From: G963674685 sp964591275
GTDB lineage: Bacteria > Lernaellota > Lernaellaia > JACKCT01
Reading direction: 5' to 3'
Assembly (NCBI GenBank): GCA_964591275.1
Contig: CAZQAE010000084.1
Location: 1 to 20,534, forward strand
DNA: 20,534 bases
The translations under genes and the position numbers were made by a program. A model generated the notes under the pieces. The model did no database searches. It had not been told where the DNA came from and saw only the letters and a list, made by a program, of their open reading frames with translations. Every line of letters begins with the position of its first letter. The stretch's first letter is position 1. This document shows positions 1 to 8,365 of this stretch, piece after piece.

Positions 1-2
1 TT

Positions 3-905
3 TTAGAAATCATCCGATCATTCTCGCCGGACATCGTGCATATCAACAACCTCAACTTACCCAACAAGGTTTTCGGCGACGTTGCAAAAAAGGAACATAT
101 TCCGCTAGTGATATCCGCGATGATGATTCGTCTCTTTTCGCGCACCGAGGCGAAATTCGCCGCGCAGGCCGATATCCTACTTTGCGTATCGCAGGCTGTG
201 GCAAACTACGTCGCACACTTGCGGGGCGTTTGCGTCGAAAGGCTACGCATTGTTGAAAGCCCTATTGACGTCTCGCTCTATGAGCATAGGCGCGATGCGT
301 CGATACGGACCGATCTCGGCATTCCCGAAAACGCGAAGCTCGTTTTGTCCCTTGGACGGCTGACGCCCTGGAAGGGGCATGATGTTCTGATCCGAGCATT
401 GGGTCGCTTGCCGGAGGATGTATGGCTTCTGCAGGCCGGGGGAGAGGACGAGGATTGGCGCAAAGAGATCGACAAAATTTCAGTGGAAAGCGGAATGGAG
501 GGTCGCGTCGTTTTCGCGGGAGTGCGCTCGGACGTTCCGGCGCTTTTAGCAGCGTCGGACCTGCTGGCGCATTCTTCGAAATTTGCAAATCCGAAGGAGG
601 GCGAAGTGGAGGCTTTCGGACGGGTTGTCATTGAAGGCATGGCTACGTGCTTACCCGTCGTCGCGACCGACGCCGGTGGCCCGGCACAAATATTGCGCGG
701 CACTGGCGCTGGCAGGCTTGTGTCACCGGGAGACCCCGAGGCCATGGCAAAAGCTATTATATTTTACCTCGACAATCCTAAAGCTGCAAAACAAGCTGGC
801 GAAAAAGGGCGTCAGGTTGTTGGAGAAAAATACACCGAAGAAAAGCTGGCGGATAAACTCAAAATAATTTATGACGATCTATCAGGCGAAAGACTCCGTC
901 AATAA
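3..905 (+). CDS. GT4-family glycosyltransferase, 5' end outside the window
   Basis: C-terminal two thirds of a GT-B fold glycosyltransferase of family GT4, which moves a sugar from a nucleotide-sugar to a lipid-linked glycan at the inner face of the membrane. The reading frame is open from position 3, and the residues before the GTG at 36 already form the typical N-domain strand (SFSPDIVHINN), so that GTG is internal and the gene begins upstream. Further on are the linker strand LVLSLGRLTPWKGHDVLI and the nucleotide-sugar binding E-x7-E region EAFGRVVIEGMA, followed by PVVATDAGGPAQIL, as expected for the family. The stop at 903-905 is followed by a 112-base gap to the convergent wrbA stop, with no clear terminator. 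The family call is firm; donor and acceptor sugars cannot be read from the sequence. Confidence 0.88.
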   Translation, partial: LEIIRSFSPDIVHINNLNLPNKVFGDVAKKEHIPLVISAMMIRLFSRTEAKFAAQADILLCVSQAVANYVAHLRGVCVERLRIVESPIDVSLYEHRRDASIRTDLGIPENAKLVLSLGRLTPWKGHDVLIRALGRLPEDVWLLQAGGEDEDWRKEIDKISVESGMEGRVVFAGVRSDVPALLAASDLLAHSSKFANPKEGEVEAFGRVVIEGMATCLPVVATDAGGPAQILRGTGAGRLVSPGDPEAMAKAIIFYLDNPKAAKQAGEKGRQVVGEKYTEEKLADKLKIIYDDLSGERLRQ

Positions 906-1017
906 CTTTGATTCATGATCCAAGGGCATCATCATGCCGCGCGCCGTTTTCAGAGTTTTAACACCCACCAAATAGTTTCGATTCCTTGGTTCTTGCGACC
1001 TTCGGTATTAATGATGC

Positions 1018-1632
1018 CTATTGCAGTTTTTTCGCGATCTGCGCGATGTGCTGTCCCTGAAATTTCGCGATGGCCAGCTCATTTTCGGAAGGCCATCTGG
1101 AGCCGTCGCCGCCGGCGATAGTCGAAGCGCCGTAGGGAGAGCCGCCCGACATCTCATCGATGCTCATCTGCCGCTTTTCCGAGGTAGGAACGCCGACGAT
1201 GATCATTCCGTGATGAAGCAGTACAGTGTGAAAAGTTGTAATGGTGGTTTCCTGTCCTCCGTGCTGCGTGGCCGTACTCGTAAAAACGCCGCCCGGTTTG
1301 CCGATCAATGCACCTTTCATCCATAACGAGCCGGTCTGATCCAGCAGGTTTTTCATCTGCGCGGCCATATTGCCGAAGCGCGTCGGCGTGCCGAAAAGAA
1401 TCGCATCCGCATCACCCAACTGATCGGGCGATATGATTGGAACATGGGCGAATTGTTCCTTTGCGGCTTTGGCGCCCGCTTTTTCAAGAGCCTCGTCGGG
1501 AACGAGTTCAGGAACTTGAAACAGTTTTGCTTCAACTCCTTCCACGCTTTCGGCGCCTTTTGCCTCGGCTTCGGCCATGCGGAATACGTGGCCATACATG
1601 CTGTAGAAAACGACATAAACTTTCAGAGACAT
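1018..1632 (-). CDS. wrbA: NAD(P)H:quinone oxidoreductase, WrbA type
   Basis: Flavodoxin-like FMN enzyme that reduces quinones by two electrons and limits oxidative stress in the cytoplasm. The product from this start is 204 aa, close to the roughly 200 aa usual for WrbA. The N-terminal strand VYVVFYSMYGH carries the phosphate-binding loop, GTPTRFGNMAAQMKNLLDQT is the flavin-contact segment, and TSTATQHGGQE and SPYGASTIAGGDGSR are WrbA signatures. A longer frame reaches 1671, but the ATG at 1632 is preferred because GGGGGAA lies just before it and it puts the flavodoxin strand at the N-terminus. The gene runs against both flanking glycosyltransferases and has no evident role in glycan synthesis, so it is probably a passenger. 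Confidence in the name is high. Confidence 0.93.
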   Translation of the reverse strand: MSLKVYVVFYSMYGHVFRMAEAEAKGAESVEGVEAKLFQVPELVPDEALEKAGAKAAKEQFAHVPIISPDQLGDADAILFGTPTRFGNMAAQMKNLLDQTGSLWMKGALIGKPGGVFTSTATQHGGQETTITTFHTVLLHHGMIIVGVPTSEKRQMSIDEMSGGSPYGASTIAGGDGSRWPSENELAIAKFQGQHIAQIAKKLQ

Positions 1633-1953
1633 GGATTCCCCCTTATTAATTGACTTTCCCTGCATCGACAAGTGTACAGCACTCGCAAATTCCCCATTTG
1701 TCTTGTTTTGGCAATTATCTCATTGCGTAGAAATAGTAATATTTTAGGTTATTGAAATCAACAAAATTTTCACTCGGAGGTGATCCGGCTAACAGAGGAC
1801 GCTGCCCGGGCCCGTGCTCCTTAGAAAATTCGGTTCGCATTGAAATAGACGGCTTTTTCTACGCGGCCCCGAGATATTTTCCCTAATGAAAATCCTCCCC
1901 AGAATCGCGATTTTGATCGGCTTGAGCCTGATTCGTGGCAAGAACGCCAATAT
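1633..1953. other. gap between wrbA and the IS3 orfA remnant
   Basis: No convincing gene. The part next to wrbA (1633-1770) is AT-rich and must hold its promoter, but no clear -35/-10 pair stands out. The part from about 1790 to 1953 is GC-richer and could be decayed insertion-sequence DNA downstream of orfA. Translating it in the minus-strand frames gave no recognisable IS3 OrfB (DDE integrase) motif. Confidence 0.5.
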
Positions 1954-2418
1954 TCAAGATAGAATGCCAAGAGCTTGGAGACGCTCGTCCGCCGTTGCTT
2001 TGGCCTTCGCCAGTTTCTTTTCCAGCTTGGCGTTCTCGCGACGCAATTGCTCATTTTCCTTTTTCAACATTGGGGACGCTTCGGGTTTGGGTCCGCGCTT
2101 TTTGCCGGTCAGGCCATGCAGAGCGCCCTGATCCCGCAGTTGTCGCCACTTTCCCATATGGGAGGAGTACAGCCCTTCCCGCCGCAGTAAAGCGCCGATT
2201 TGGCCTGGTTCGGCACAACGGTCGGCCTCCTGCACGACGGCCAGCTTATAAGCGGCGGTGAAGCGACGGCGCTCGGGGCGCTCCGAGACTTCCGAGGAGG
2301 GGGGTGCGGGCAGCGCGTCGTTTTTGGGGGCTCCGCTCCGTTCCGGCTCGCTTCGCTCGCCTTCACTGCGCTGCGCCCCAAAAAACGTTTCGTCGCCGCT
2401 TTGCCGTTGCTTGTTCAT
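1954..2418 (-). pseudogene. IS3-family transposase OrfA remnant, OrfB missing
   Basis: The 154-aa product has the layout of an IS3-type OrfA. There is a helix-turn-helix region (RRRFTAAYKLAVVQEADR, then IGALLRREGLYSSHMGKWR) at about residues 50-95, followed by a charged leucine-zipper-like helix (ENEQLRRENAKLEKKLAKAK) used for multimerisation. In an intact element OrfB, with the DDE catalytic domain, would follow on the same strand. Here only about 320 bases separate the stop from wrbA and no DDE motif is present, so the element is a dead fragment. The frame ends shortly after the zipper (ERLQALGILS), and the usual C-terminal residues leading into OrfB are not seen. Terminal inverted repeats could not be identified. 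An arginine/glutamate-rich insert at about residues 11-34 coincides with a palindrome, listed separately. Confidence 0.8.
2320..2386. repeat. palindromic insert inside orfA
   Basis: GTTTTTGGGGGC at 2320-2331 is nearly the reverse complement of GCCCCAAAAAAC at 2375-2386. The bases between are low-complexity repeats built from GCTC, CGCT and CGCC units. In orfA the stretch reads as an in-frame Arg/Glu/Ser/Pro-rich peptide of about 22 residues. It looks like a mobile palindrome tolerated in frame, though it might be native to this IS. Confidence 0.5.
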
Positions 2419-2506
2419 TCGAGTTCTCCTTCACGCCCTCAAATTATACACTAAATTCACCTGTACAATTTGTCTTACTCTTATTGGCACAGAGGGATCC
2501 GGCATA

Positions 2507-2535
2507 TTGACTTTTCAAGAATTCGGATGAAAAAT
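2507..2535 (+). promoter_or_regulatory. candidate sigma-70-type promoter for the WbuB-like gene
   Basis: TTGACT at 2507-2512 and AAAAAT at 2530-2535 are 17 bases apart, and the start codon lies about 30 bases downstream. The -35 box matches the consensus in five of six positions and the -10 box in four of six. This is a pattern match only. Confidence 0.35.
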
Positions 2536-2566
2536 CCGGCTGAATTTTTTCATAGGGGCAACGCAG

Positions 2567-3823
2567 ATGAAGGTTCTATTTTTCACGCACTACTTTCCAC
2601 CGGAAGTCAACGCACCGGCTTCCAGAACTTATGAGCATGCTTGTCGCTGGGTTCAGGAAGGACACGAAGTGACAGTGATCACTTGCGCGCCGAATATGCC
2701 CGACGGGATCGTTTTTGGGGGATACAAGAATCGATGGCGTCAAACTGAGGTGATCGATGGCATTCGCGTGGTTCGTGTCTGGACCTATATCGCCGCCAAT
2801 AAGGGAACGTTTAAGCGAATTCTGAATTACTTGTCGTATGTGCCCGCATCGGTCGCAGCTTCCTTGTTCGAGCCTAAGGCCGATGCCTTGATCGCCACAT
2901 CGCCCCAGTATTTCGCCGGCTGGGCCGGCCTGATCGCCGCCGCCTTGAAGCGCATGCCTTTTTTCATCGAGGTTCGCGACATCATGCCCGAGGATATCAT
3001 CGCCTCATCGGCCATCAAGAATCCCTGGATATTAAAACCCCTCTTTTTTATCGACAAGTGGCTCAATCGATGGACGAGACATTTTATCACCGTCGGCCCG
3101 ACCTACCGCGACAACCTGGTCAAAAAGGGAATCGATCCCAAGGATATCGACATTGTCACCAATGGTGTGGATCCGGATTTATTCGCTCCCACGAAGCCGG
3201 ACCTGGATCTGAAAAAGAGTCTGGGATTGGAAGACAAGTTCATTTGCAGTTGGACGGGCACGATCGGCATCAAGAGCGCTCTGCATGTCGTGAACGACGC
3301 AGCCCTGATTCTTAAAAACAAAGGCCGGAACGACATCGCCTTTCTCATGGTCGGCGATGGCGCCATCCGTGAGGATCTGGAAAGGGTCGCCAAACAGCAA
3401 GGTTTGGATAACGTCGTATTTACCGGGCGGCAGGCAAAGGACATGATCCCGCGTTATTTGTCTATCAGCGATGTATGCCTGGCGCACACGCCGAAAGCGA
3501 CTCTCTACACCACGGTCATCGCCTCGAAGATCTTCGAGGTGATGGCCATGCAACGCCCAATCGTCATTGGAATGCGCGGCGTTTCCGAGGAGATCATATT
3601 GGACGCGGGCGTGGGTATTGGCTTCGAACAGGAAAACGGCGAAGAGCTGGCCGCGCTGCTGATCAAATTGGCCGATGATCCGAAGCTTTGTAGTCAGCTG
3701 GGTGAAAACGGTCGCCAATATGTTATGCAACATTATAACCGCAACAAATTGGCGCTCGATTATATCAGTATTTTGGAGAAGCGATTGGGTTTGCCGGGCA
3801 GCCGCGACACGCTTGCATCGTAG
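2567..3823 (+). CDS. GT4-family glycosyltransferase, WbuB-like
   Basis: Complete 418-aa GT-B glycosyltransferase. The N-terminus KVLFFTHYFPPEVNAPASRT, with the early WVQEGHEVTVITCAPN segment, is typical of the WbuB-like branch of GT4, whose studied members transfer N-acetyl-L-fucosamine and related sugars in O-antigen synthesis. The second domain has FICSWTGTIG, MVGDGAIREDL and KIFEVMAMQRPIVIG, the last corresponding to the donor-binding region near the end of GT4 enzymes. AGGGG eight bases before the ATG supports the start. The final codons (GSRDTLAS and stop) are echoed by a diverged copy at 5234-5290, after the acyltransferase gene. The exact sugar is not deducible, and the WbuB assignment is by resemblance only. 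Confidence 0.9.
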   Translation: MKVLFFTHYFPPEVNAPASRTYEHACRWVQEGHEVTVITCAPNMPDGIVFGGYKNRWRQTEVIDGIRVVRVWTYIAANKGTFKRILNYLSYVPASVAASLFEPKADALIATSPQYFAGWAGLIAAALKRMPFFIEVRDIMPEDIIASSAIKNPWILKPLFFIDKWLNRWTRHFITVGPTYRDNLVKKGIDPKDIDIVTNGVDPDLFAPTKPDLDLKKSLGLEDKFICSWTGTIGIKSALHVVNDAALILKNKGRNDIAFLMVGDGAIREDLERVAKQQGLDNVVFTGRQAKDMIPRYLSISDVCLAHTPKATLYTTVIASKIFEVMAMQRPIVIGMRGVSEEIILDAGVGIGFEQENGEELAALLIKLADDPKLCSQLGENGRQYVMQHYNRNKLALDYISILEKRLGLPGSRDTLAS

Positions 3824-3840
3824 AAAAACGATTTTCACAC
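3781..3840 (+). repeat. GT4 tail repeat, copy 1 (coding end of the WbuB-like gene)
   Basis: These 60 bases cover the last 14 codons, the stop and 17 bases beyond. They align without gaps to 5234-5293 at roughly 70 percent identity. The best-conserved part surrounds the stop codon: TAGAAAAACGAT is identical in both copies. Confidence 0.75.
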
Positions 3841-4208
3841 TCTAGCAATGTTCGGGGGCGGTCTTCCATCCAGCCAAATCGTAATGCACAAATGCTTTGT
3901 TTCCCTGTGTTATGAAATTAGGGAAATTGTCAGGAAAACTAGGCGAGTTGGAGCGCGGGGAGCAATAAGCAGGAATAGTAACGGGCCAGGGTGCCGTCGA
4001 TCAGGACAAAGAACTAAAGTTCATTCTTGCCAAGGCGCTCTGCGAATTTCGAGGAGGATTTTGTCTCATTGTTGCATATCTCAAGATTTCATATTCACAC
4101 TTGCAATTCTGCTGAATGTCAGGTATTAGCTTTTCAGCCCTTTGGCGATGTAAGTCCCAGAGGTAGGATGAAGTCGGGAAAAGCACATTGGCATGCTGGA
4201 GAAATTTT
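3824..4208. other. 385-base gap before the acyltransferase gene
   Basis: I see no recognisable gene. An open stretch of 93 codons from 3848 has no family-like motif and poor coding character, so it is not annotated. Base composition shifts here from the GC-rich glycosyltransferase gene to the AT-rich acyltransferase gene. The promoter of that gene should lie in the right half, but no clear box pair was found. Confidence 0.5.
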
Positions 4209-5228
4209 ATGCAATGGTTAGACTATTCGAGAATATTTGCAGTATTTGCCGTCGTTGTTCTTCATGTCAGTGCATTTAATTTCAAAGCTTCAGGGGTAAT
4301 TGGCGATACAGTTTGGTGGACCAGCAATGTATTTGACTCTCTTGCCAGATGGTGCGTACCGGTATTGATAATGGTTAGTGGCGCTCTATTACTAGATCCA
4401 AAAAAGAAAGAATCGGTCGCCAATTTCTACAAAAAACGTGCTTCTAGGATTTTAATACCACTCCTGTTCTGGACAATTATTTTCATATTCTTGAAGGTGT
4501 CCGTATCGATATTGTCAAACAGGAATGTGGAAATTAGCACTATTGTCAACTCCATTATTATCGGCAATCCATATCACCACATGTGGTTTTTGTACATGAT
4601 TTTTGGCATGTACCTATTTGTGCCGTTTTTCCGATTGCTAGTCTCTAATGCACCAAAAAAGTCTATCTTTCTGTTTATATGTCTTCTGTTTTCATTTTCG
4701 ATGTCTAGGTGTGTCTATAATTATATTTACCTTGGCACCCTCCAGCCACAATTGTTTATAAGTATATTTGTCGACTACACCCCATACCTTTTTTTAGGTT
4801 ACTTTATCACCGTATCAACAAATAAGTATCGAACTTTCACTCTTCTAGCTATTATTTTGGCAACTGCGGTGGCAACGATGCTAGGCTACTATTACTTTAC
4901 TAAAGCCGAAAGCGCTTATATTGGCCGATATTTTTACAGCTATCTTGGTATTACTGTTGTACCTATGTCAATAAGCATATTTCTTCTAATGAAAAGATTT
5001 CGCTTCCGTTTTTTATCAGAGAAGTTAACCAGAGAGCTTTCTCTCATGACTCTTGGCATCTATATAGTTCATCCATTATTTATACGTCTTATATCTTATT
5101 TGAATTTCTTAGACAACATGCGCGGCTCTCTTTTGTACATACCTATTGTTTCTTTGGTAATATTCATCATATCACTTATAGTGACATATTTCATACGTTC
5201 AATACCGATCCTTAGAAGAATCGTTTAG
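4209..5228 (+). CDS. membrane O-acyltransferase, Acyltransferase_3 / WecH-like
   Basis: A 339-aa polytopic membrane protein with about ten hydrophobic segments. It resembles Acyltransferase_3 proteins, which transfer acetyl or other acyl groups onto glycans or lipid-linked sugars at the inner membrane. Family marks: the N-terminal DYSRIFAVFAVVVLHVSAF with its conserved histidine in the first membrane segment, KKRASRILIPLLFW, HHMWFLYMIFGMYLFVPFF in the middle, and LGIYIVHPLFI near the end. Its length is close to that of WecH (about 330 aa). The start chosen is the ATG at 4209, with GGAG seven bases before it; a TTG at 4188 is a weaker option. The gene is strikingly AT-rich beside its neighbours and is flanked by the two GT4 tail repeats, which suggests horizontal acquisition. 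Substrate unknown. Confidence 0.85.
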   Translation: MQWLDYSRIFAVFAVVVLHVSAFNFKASGVIGDTVWWTSNVFDSLARWCVPVLIMVSGALLLDPKKKESVANFYKKRASRILIPLLFWTIIFIFLKVSVSILSNRNVEISTIVNSIIIGNPYHHMWFLYMIFGMYLFVPFFRLLVSNAPKKSIFLFICLLFSFSMSRCVYNYIYLGTLQPQLFISIFVDYTPYLFLGYFITVSTNKYRTFTLLAIILATAVATMLGYYYFTKAESAYIGRYFYSYLGITVVPMSISIFLLMKRFRFRFLSEKLTRELSLMTLGIYIVHPLFIRLISYLNFLDNMRGSLLYIPIVSLVIFIISLIVTYFIRSIPILRRIV

Positions 5229-5695
5229 AATCCGCGCTTGGGATCACCGAAAAGTTGCGACTCGCTTCCATTGTAGAAAAACGATCTTAAAAATTCGGAA
5301 GAGCAGTCCTCAGTGGAAATCACAGTCGTGTCAGGTATAAAAGTCAGACTCTCCGGACAGCCCATGACTTTTTTAGGTTAGTCATTGGGCAATTTGGCAA
5401 TAATAAAAAATGTTTGTGTACATAAGAACCGTCAGGCAGATGGCGAAACTGCGGCGATAACCGGGAACCCGAGTGGCCAAGCCTTTTAGAATTAACCTGA
5501 ATGTGAAGAAATCAAGCACCTTAACTTTCCGTTTTGATTTCACTCATTTGAAGATGGCTTTCTTTTTGATTTCATAGGTTTTGTCAACATAAATTCCCTG
5601 GCTGAGGTTTTGCCCCAGTATTTTCCGACAGGTCGGCAGCCGTGGTTTCCAAGATCCTTCGGGTCCGCTGAGTGGATTTATCCACGGCTTTCAAT
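5229..5695. other. 467-base gap between convergent genes
   Basis: It holds the second GT4 tail repeat (5234-5293) directly after the acyltransferase stop. It also holds a stem-loop at 5360-5390 (GCCCATGACT against AGTCATTGGGC, one bulge) and an inverted repeat AGCCGTGG / CCACGGCT near 5638-5690. No gene is recognised. Either hairpin could help end convergent transcription, but neither has a classic T-run. Confidence 0.5.
5234..5293 (+). repeat. GT4 tail repeat, copy 2 (orphan)
   Basis: A diverged, non-coding copy of the end of the WbuB-like gene (see 3781-3840). A TAG sits at the matching place (5273-5275), and the frame before it reads as a degenerate version of the glycosyltransferase C-terminus. 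It begins within six bases of the acyltransferase stop codon, so the acyltransferase gene lies between two versions of the same gene end. Confidence 0.75.
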
Positions 5696-6872
5696 TTAAA
5701 AGCGATTGGAACATACATTCTTAAACATCTTTACCATCTCTTTGGTGCGCTTTTCCCAGCTAAAATCACCAGCCCTTTTTCGACCCCTCTCTACGATGCG
5801 GTTTCGCTTGTCGGGGCTGAGGTTTAAAATATCAATAACGGTCTGTCGCAATCTAGTCGGATCCTCTGGTGGAAAGATGATTGATTCCGTGCCTTCGAGG
5901 ACTTCGGGGATCCCGCCCACATCCGTAGCAACAATCGGTAATCCTGCCGCGAGAGCCTCAACCAGAACCAGACCGAATCCTTCCTCCAAAGGCGGGTGCA
6001 CCAATACGTCGGACGAGGTCATAAGCCGTGGAACATCGTTGCGTCGGCCGAGAAAATGCACATGATCTTCCCAGCCCTCGCTAGTGATCCGGTCCTTCAT
6101 GCGATCAATCAAGCGCGGTTCATCCTGGTATTGACCAGTCGGTATATATTCCCCCGCGTAAACTACATACAGCTTCCACTTTTTGAGGACCGGCTCCAAG
6201 GCTTCAAGCAGTGTGTCTACGCCTTTGACCTTCATGATCCGACCCACGAATAACGCAATGTGGGCGTCTGGATGGACCTCCAACTCGCGAAGAAGATTCT
6301 TCCGGTCTGGCGGAGCACGAAATACGTCGGAACCAATGGCATTGTAGATAACTCTCGTCCGACTTGGTTCAGTGTCCGAGTAATCTATCCAGTAACGCTT
6401 CGCGCTTTGAGATATTGCATAAAACAGCAGATTGTGAATCTTCGACGTGTGGCGAAAAAGGCGGTTGACAAAGCGGCTGTTTCGTTTCCTTGTTTAACAG
6501 CGGTGTCGGCTTACAACTAAAACTGTTTTCAGTCCGATTGTTGCCCAACTGGCCACCAATGACGGTCCATCCATTGAACACTCGATGACATCATATTGGT
6601 TTTTCCGTAACAGGCGCCGCAGTTTCCAGATCGCCCGCACTGTATCAATAACACCGGAATGAATCCTCATCCCCAAAAATCGAATCGAAGGGACGCCTTT
6701 GTTTTAAAGAGTCCTTTTTGCTTCTGCTACTTCTTCATAAACATCTTCGGTATACATGCTCAGCACATCGGCCTGCATGCCGGGACGCGCTTAGGGCCTC
6801 TGCCAGTTCGACATCCAGCCGCTCCGCGTTGTATTGGCGGTAAAACTGTGTCACAAAAGCAAGTACTTTTAT
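5696..6872 (-). pseudogene. GT4 glycosyltransferase pseudogene (block A)
   Basis: A decayed paralogue of the GT4 gene at 11051-12229, recognisable along its whole length. Reading down the minus strand, the start codon position holds ATA (6872-6870) followed by KVLAFVTQFYRQYNAERL, matching the MKVLILTDQF start of the intact paralogue. A frameshift follows near 6785-6797. In the new frame ADVLSMYTEDVYEEVAEAKRTL runs into TAA (6706-6704) and resumes as NKGVPSIRFLGMRIHSG. A second in-frame stop lies at 6496-6494, after TVLVVSRHRC. From there the frame is open to 5696 and holds a good second domain: ALFVGRIMKVKGVDTL, HVHFLGRRNDVPRLM, EEGFGLVLVEALAAGLP. Only 16 bases separate it from the upstream membrane protein gene. 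A C-terminal fragment might still be made, but not a working enzyme. Confidence 0.88.
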
Positions 6873-6888
6873 TCACAGTGTCTAGCGA

Positions 6889-8346
6889 TTAAAATAATAC
6901 CTTCAAAACAATCCAGGCGAGATGCAATAGCGCGACAATTACAAACCAAACTTGGCTGGTTTTTTTCAGAAGTTGTTTGCTTGAAAGAAGGTTTTTATCC
7001 GGCACAGCCGCCAGCAACAACAGCGCCGGCATGAATTGTCCAAGGTGCCGCGTTTCGCTTGTTGTGCCGGCAACGGCTAGAGTACTGAAAACAGCATGTA
7101 CTAAAATGAAAAGGAACATTTTAGCTTTGGGACTGAATTTCTTGACATGTTGAAACAATTCCATGGCTCCAACGATAATCAAGGGTGTTATTGCGACCAA
7201 GTAAAATCCCTGCCAGGTTTTGATCAGATGGTAATCAGTGACACCTACCTGCAGGTATGTCCATAAAGGGAGGGGAAAAATGAAAAAGAGGAAGGCAGCC
7301 GCTGGAATCCGGATAATCAGGGGTTGCGACATAATAAGTTGATAGTACAAGGATTCACTGCTTGCGATAGCGAACATCTTTTCCGAATATGTTCCTGAAT
7401 AAAGGAAAAAAAATTTCTGTATGTCGTTCAATAAATCCAAAATCGGGTTATGAAAAACTATCAGAAGCATGATCACAGCACTTGCAATGGCAAGGAATTT
7501 TGCAATATTTCGCCTTTCCCACATCAGGGAAAAGAGGAAAAAACCTGAAAATATCAAGACCATGGGCGCACTGCTCTTGCGAAGGAAATACATGGAAATA
7601 AAGGTGAAAATCCCCACGCCCAAAACCAGCAACATGTTTTTTGTATTCGCCTGATTCAAGGCTCGAAGAAATGCCCAGAGCAAAAATATATTGTCAAACA
7701 GAAGAAAAGCATCCCGTAAAAGAAGGCTGCCAAAAAGCCAGAACATGCCGCACAGCGCGAACAACGTACCTATTAGGCGCAGACGGCGGCGATCGTTTCC
7801 AAACACATGATAGCCGGCCCTCACAGCCAGATTGGCCGAGAGTCCGACAAGAAAAGAATTGAATAGGACTACGGTCCAAATACCATATTGAATGCCTATG
7901 ACATTGAAAAAATGAAGAACCTTTGCCCATACAAAAATGGCTAACGGAGTATGGGTTGGTGGAAGATCATTCAAGCTCGACACATTCAAGCTTGATTCAA
8001 CCAGATTCCAATAAGTCAACGAGTCGATTGTAGTTGTCAGCGTTCCAAATACTTCCTGCGAGTAGGTCTGCACAACCCCGGCGACAAAAACGCAAGCGCC
8101 AAAGCTCAAAAGGAAGGCGCGTTGAGCGTAGCCGCCCATTTGCCCAAATAGGGAATTTGCTAAGAAGCCAAGTAGGAGAAAGAGAAACGCCACGAGAAAA
8201 ACATCCGGCGTTTTGTTGACGATCGCCAGGAGGATGCTGCCAATCAGGACAAGGGGAAGGCAAAGGAATAAAGCGCGGGACGCCGGATAAGCCCTGCGCA
8301 AGGGAATTTTATTGTGTATCGGTTTGGTTGTATCGACGGGAATCAG
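6889..8346 (-). CDS. polytopic membrane protein, candidate Wzy-like polymerase (block A)
   Basis: A hydrophobic protein of 470 aa from the TTG at 8301, or 485 aa from 8346, with roughly eleven to twelve membrane segments. Two larger polar loops hold TTTIDSLTYWNLVESS (about 89-104) and a Pro/His-rich NDLPPTHTPL. LLRDAFLLFDNIFLLWA (194-210) recalls the conserved Arg-Asp segment of some O-antigen polymerase-like proteins. Together with the flippase in this locus, a polymerase or GT-C role is the best guess; it is inference. Start choice: GAGGAG lies seven bases before a CTG at 8346, whereas the TTG at 8301 has no good ribosome site and no ATG is available, so the original ATG may have been lost. 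Its C-terminus (RHLGQFMPALLLLAAV, VIVALLHLAW) is echoed in the remnant at 13442-13663. Confidence 0.7.
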   Translation of the reverse strand: MIPVDTTKPIHNKIPLRRAYPASRALFLCLPLVLIGSILLAIVNKTPDVFLVAFLFLLLGFLANSLFGQMGGYAQRAFLLSFGACVFVAGVVQTYSQEVFGTLTTTIDSLTYWNLVESSLNVSSLNDLPPTHTPLAIFVWAKVLHFFNVIGIQYGIWTVVLFNSFLVGLSANLAVRAGYHVFGNDRRRLRLIGTLFALCGMFWLFGSLLLRDAFLLFDNIFLLWAFLRALNQANTKNMLLVLGVGIFTFISMYFLRKSSAPMVLIFSGFFLFSLMWERRNIAKFLAIASAVIMLLIVFHNPILDLLNDIQKFFFLYSGTYSEKMFAIASSESLYYQLIMSQPLIIRIPAAAFLFFIFPLPLWTYLQVGVTDYHLIKTWQGFYLVAITPLIIVGAMELFQHVKKFSPKAKMFLFILVHAVFSTLAVAGTTSETRHLGQFMPALLLLAAVPDKNLLSSKQLLKKTSQVWFVIVALLHLAWIVLKVLF

Positions 8347-8365
8347 CTACTCTCTCCTCGCGTCA

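Noticed and set aside
1633..1671. Longer wrbA start at 1671
   Set aside because: It adds 13 polar residues before the flavodoxin strand, while the inner ATG has a strong ribosome site.
1776..1786. GGAGGTGATCC, the complement of the 3' end of 16S rRNA
   Set aside because: Only 11 bases match and nothing around it resembles rRNA, so it is most likely chance.
3848..4129. 93-codon open frame upstream of the acyltransferase gene
   Set aside because: No recognisable motif, no good ribosome site, and amino-acid make-up typical of non-coding sequence.
5360..5390. Stem-loop as a terminator between the convergent acyltransferase gene and GT4 pseudogene
   Set aside because: The stem has a bulge and there is no T-run after it on either strand. 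It is mentioned only as part of the gap.
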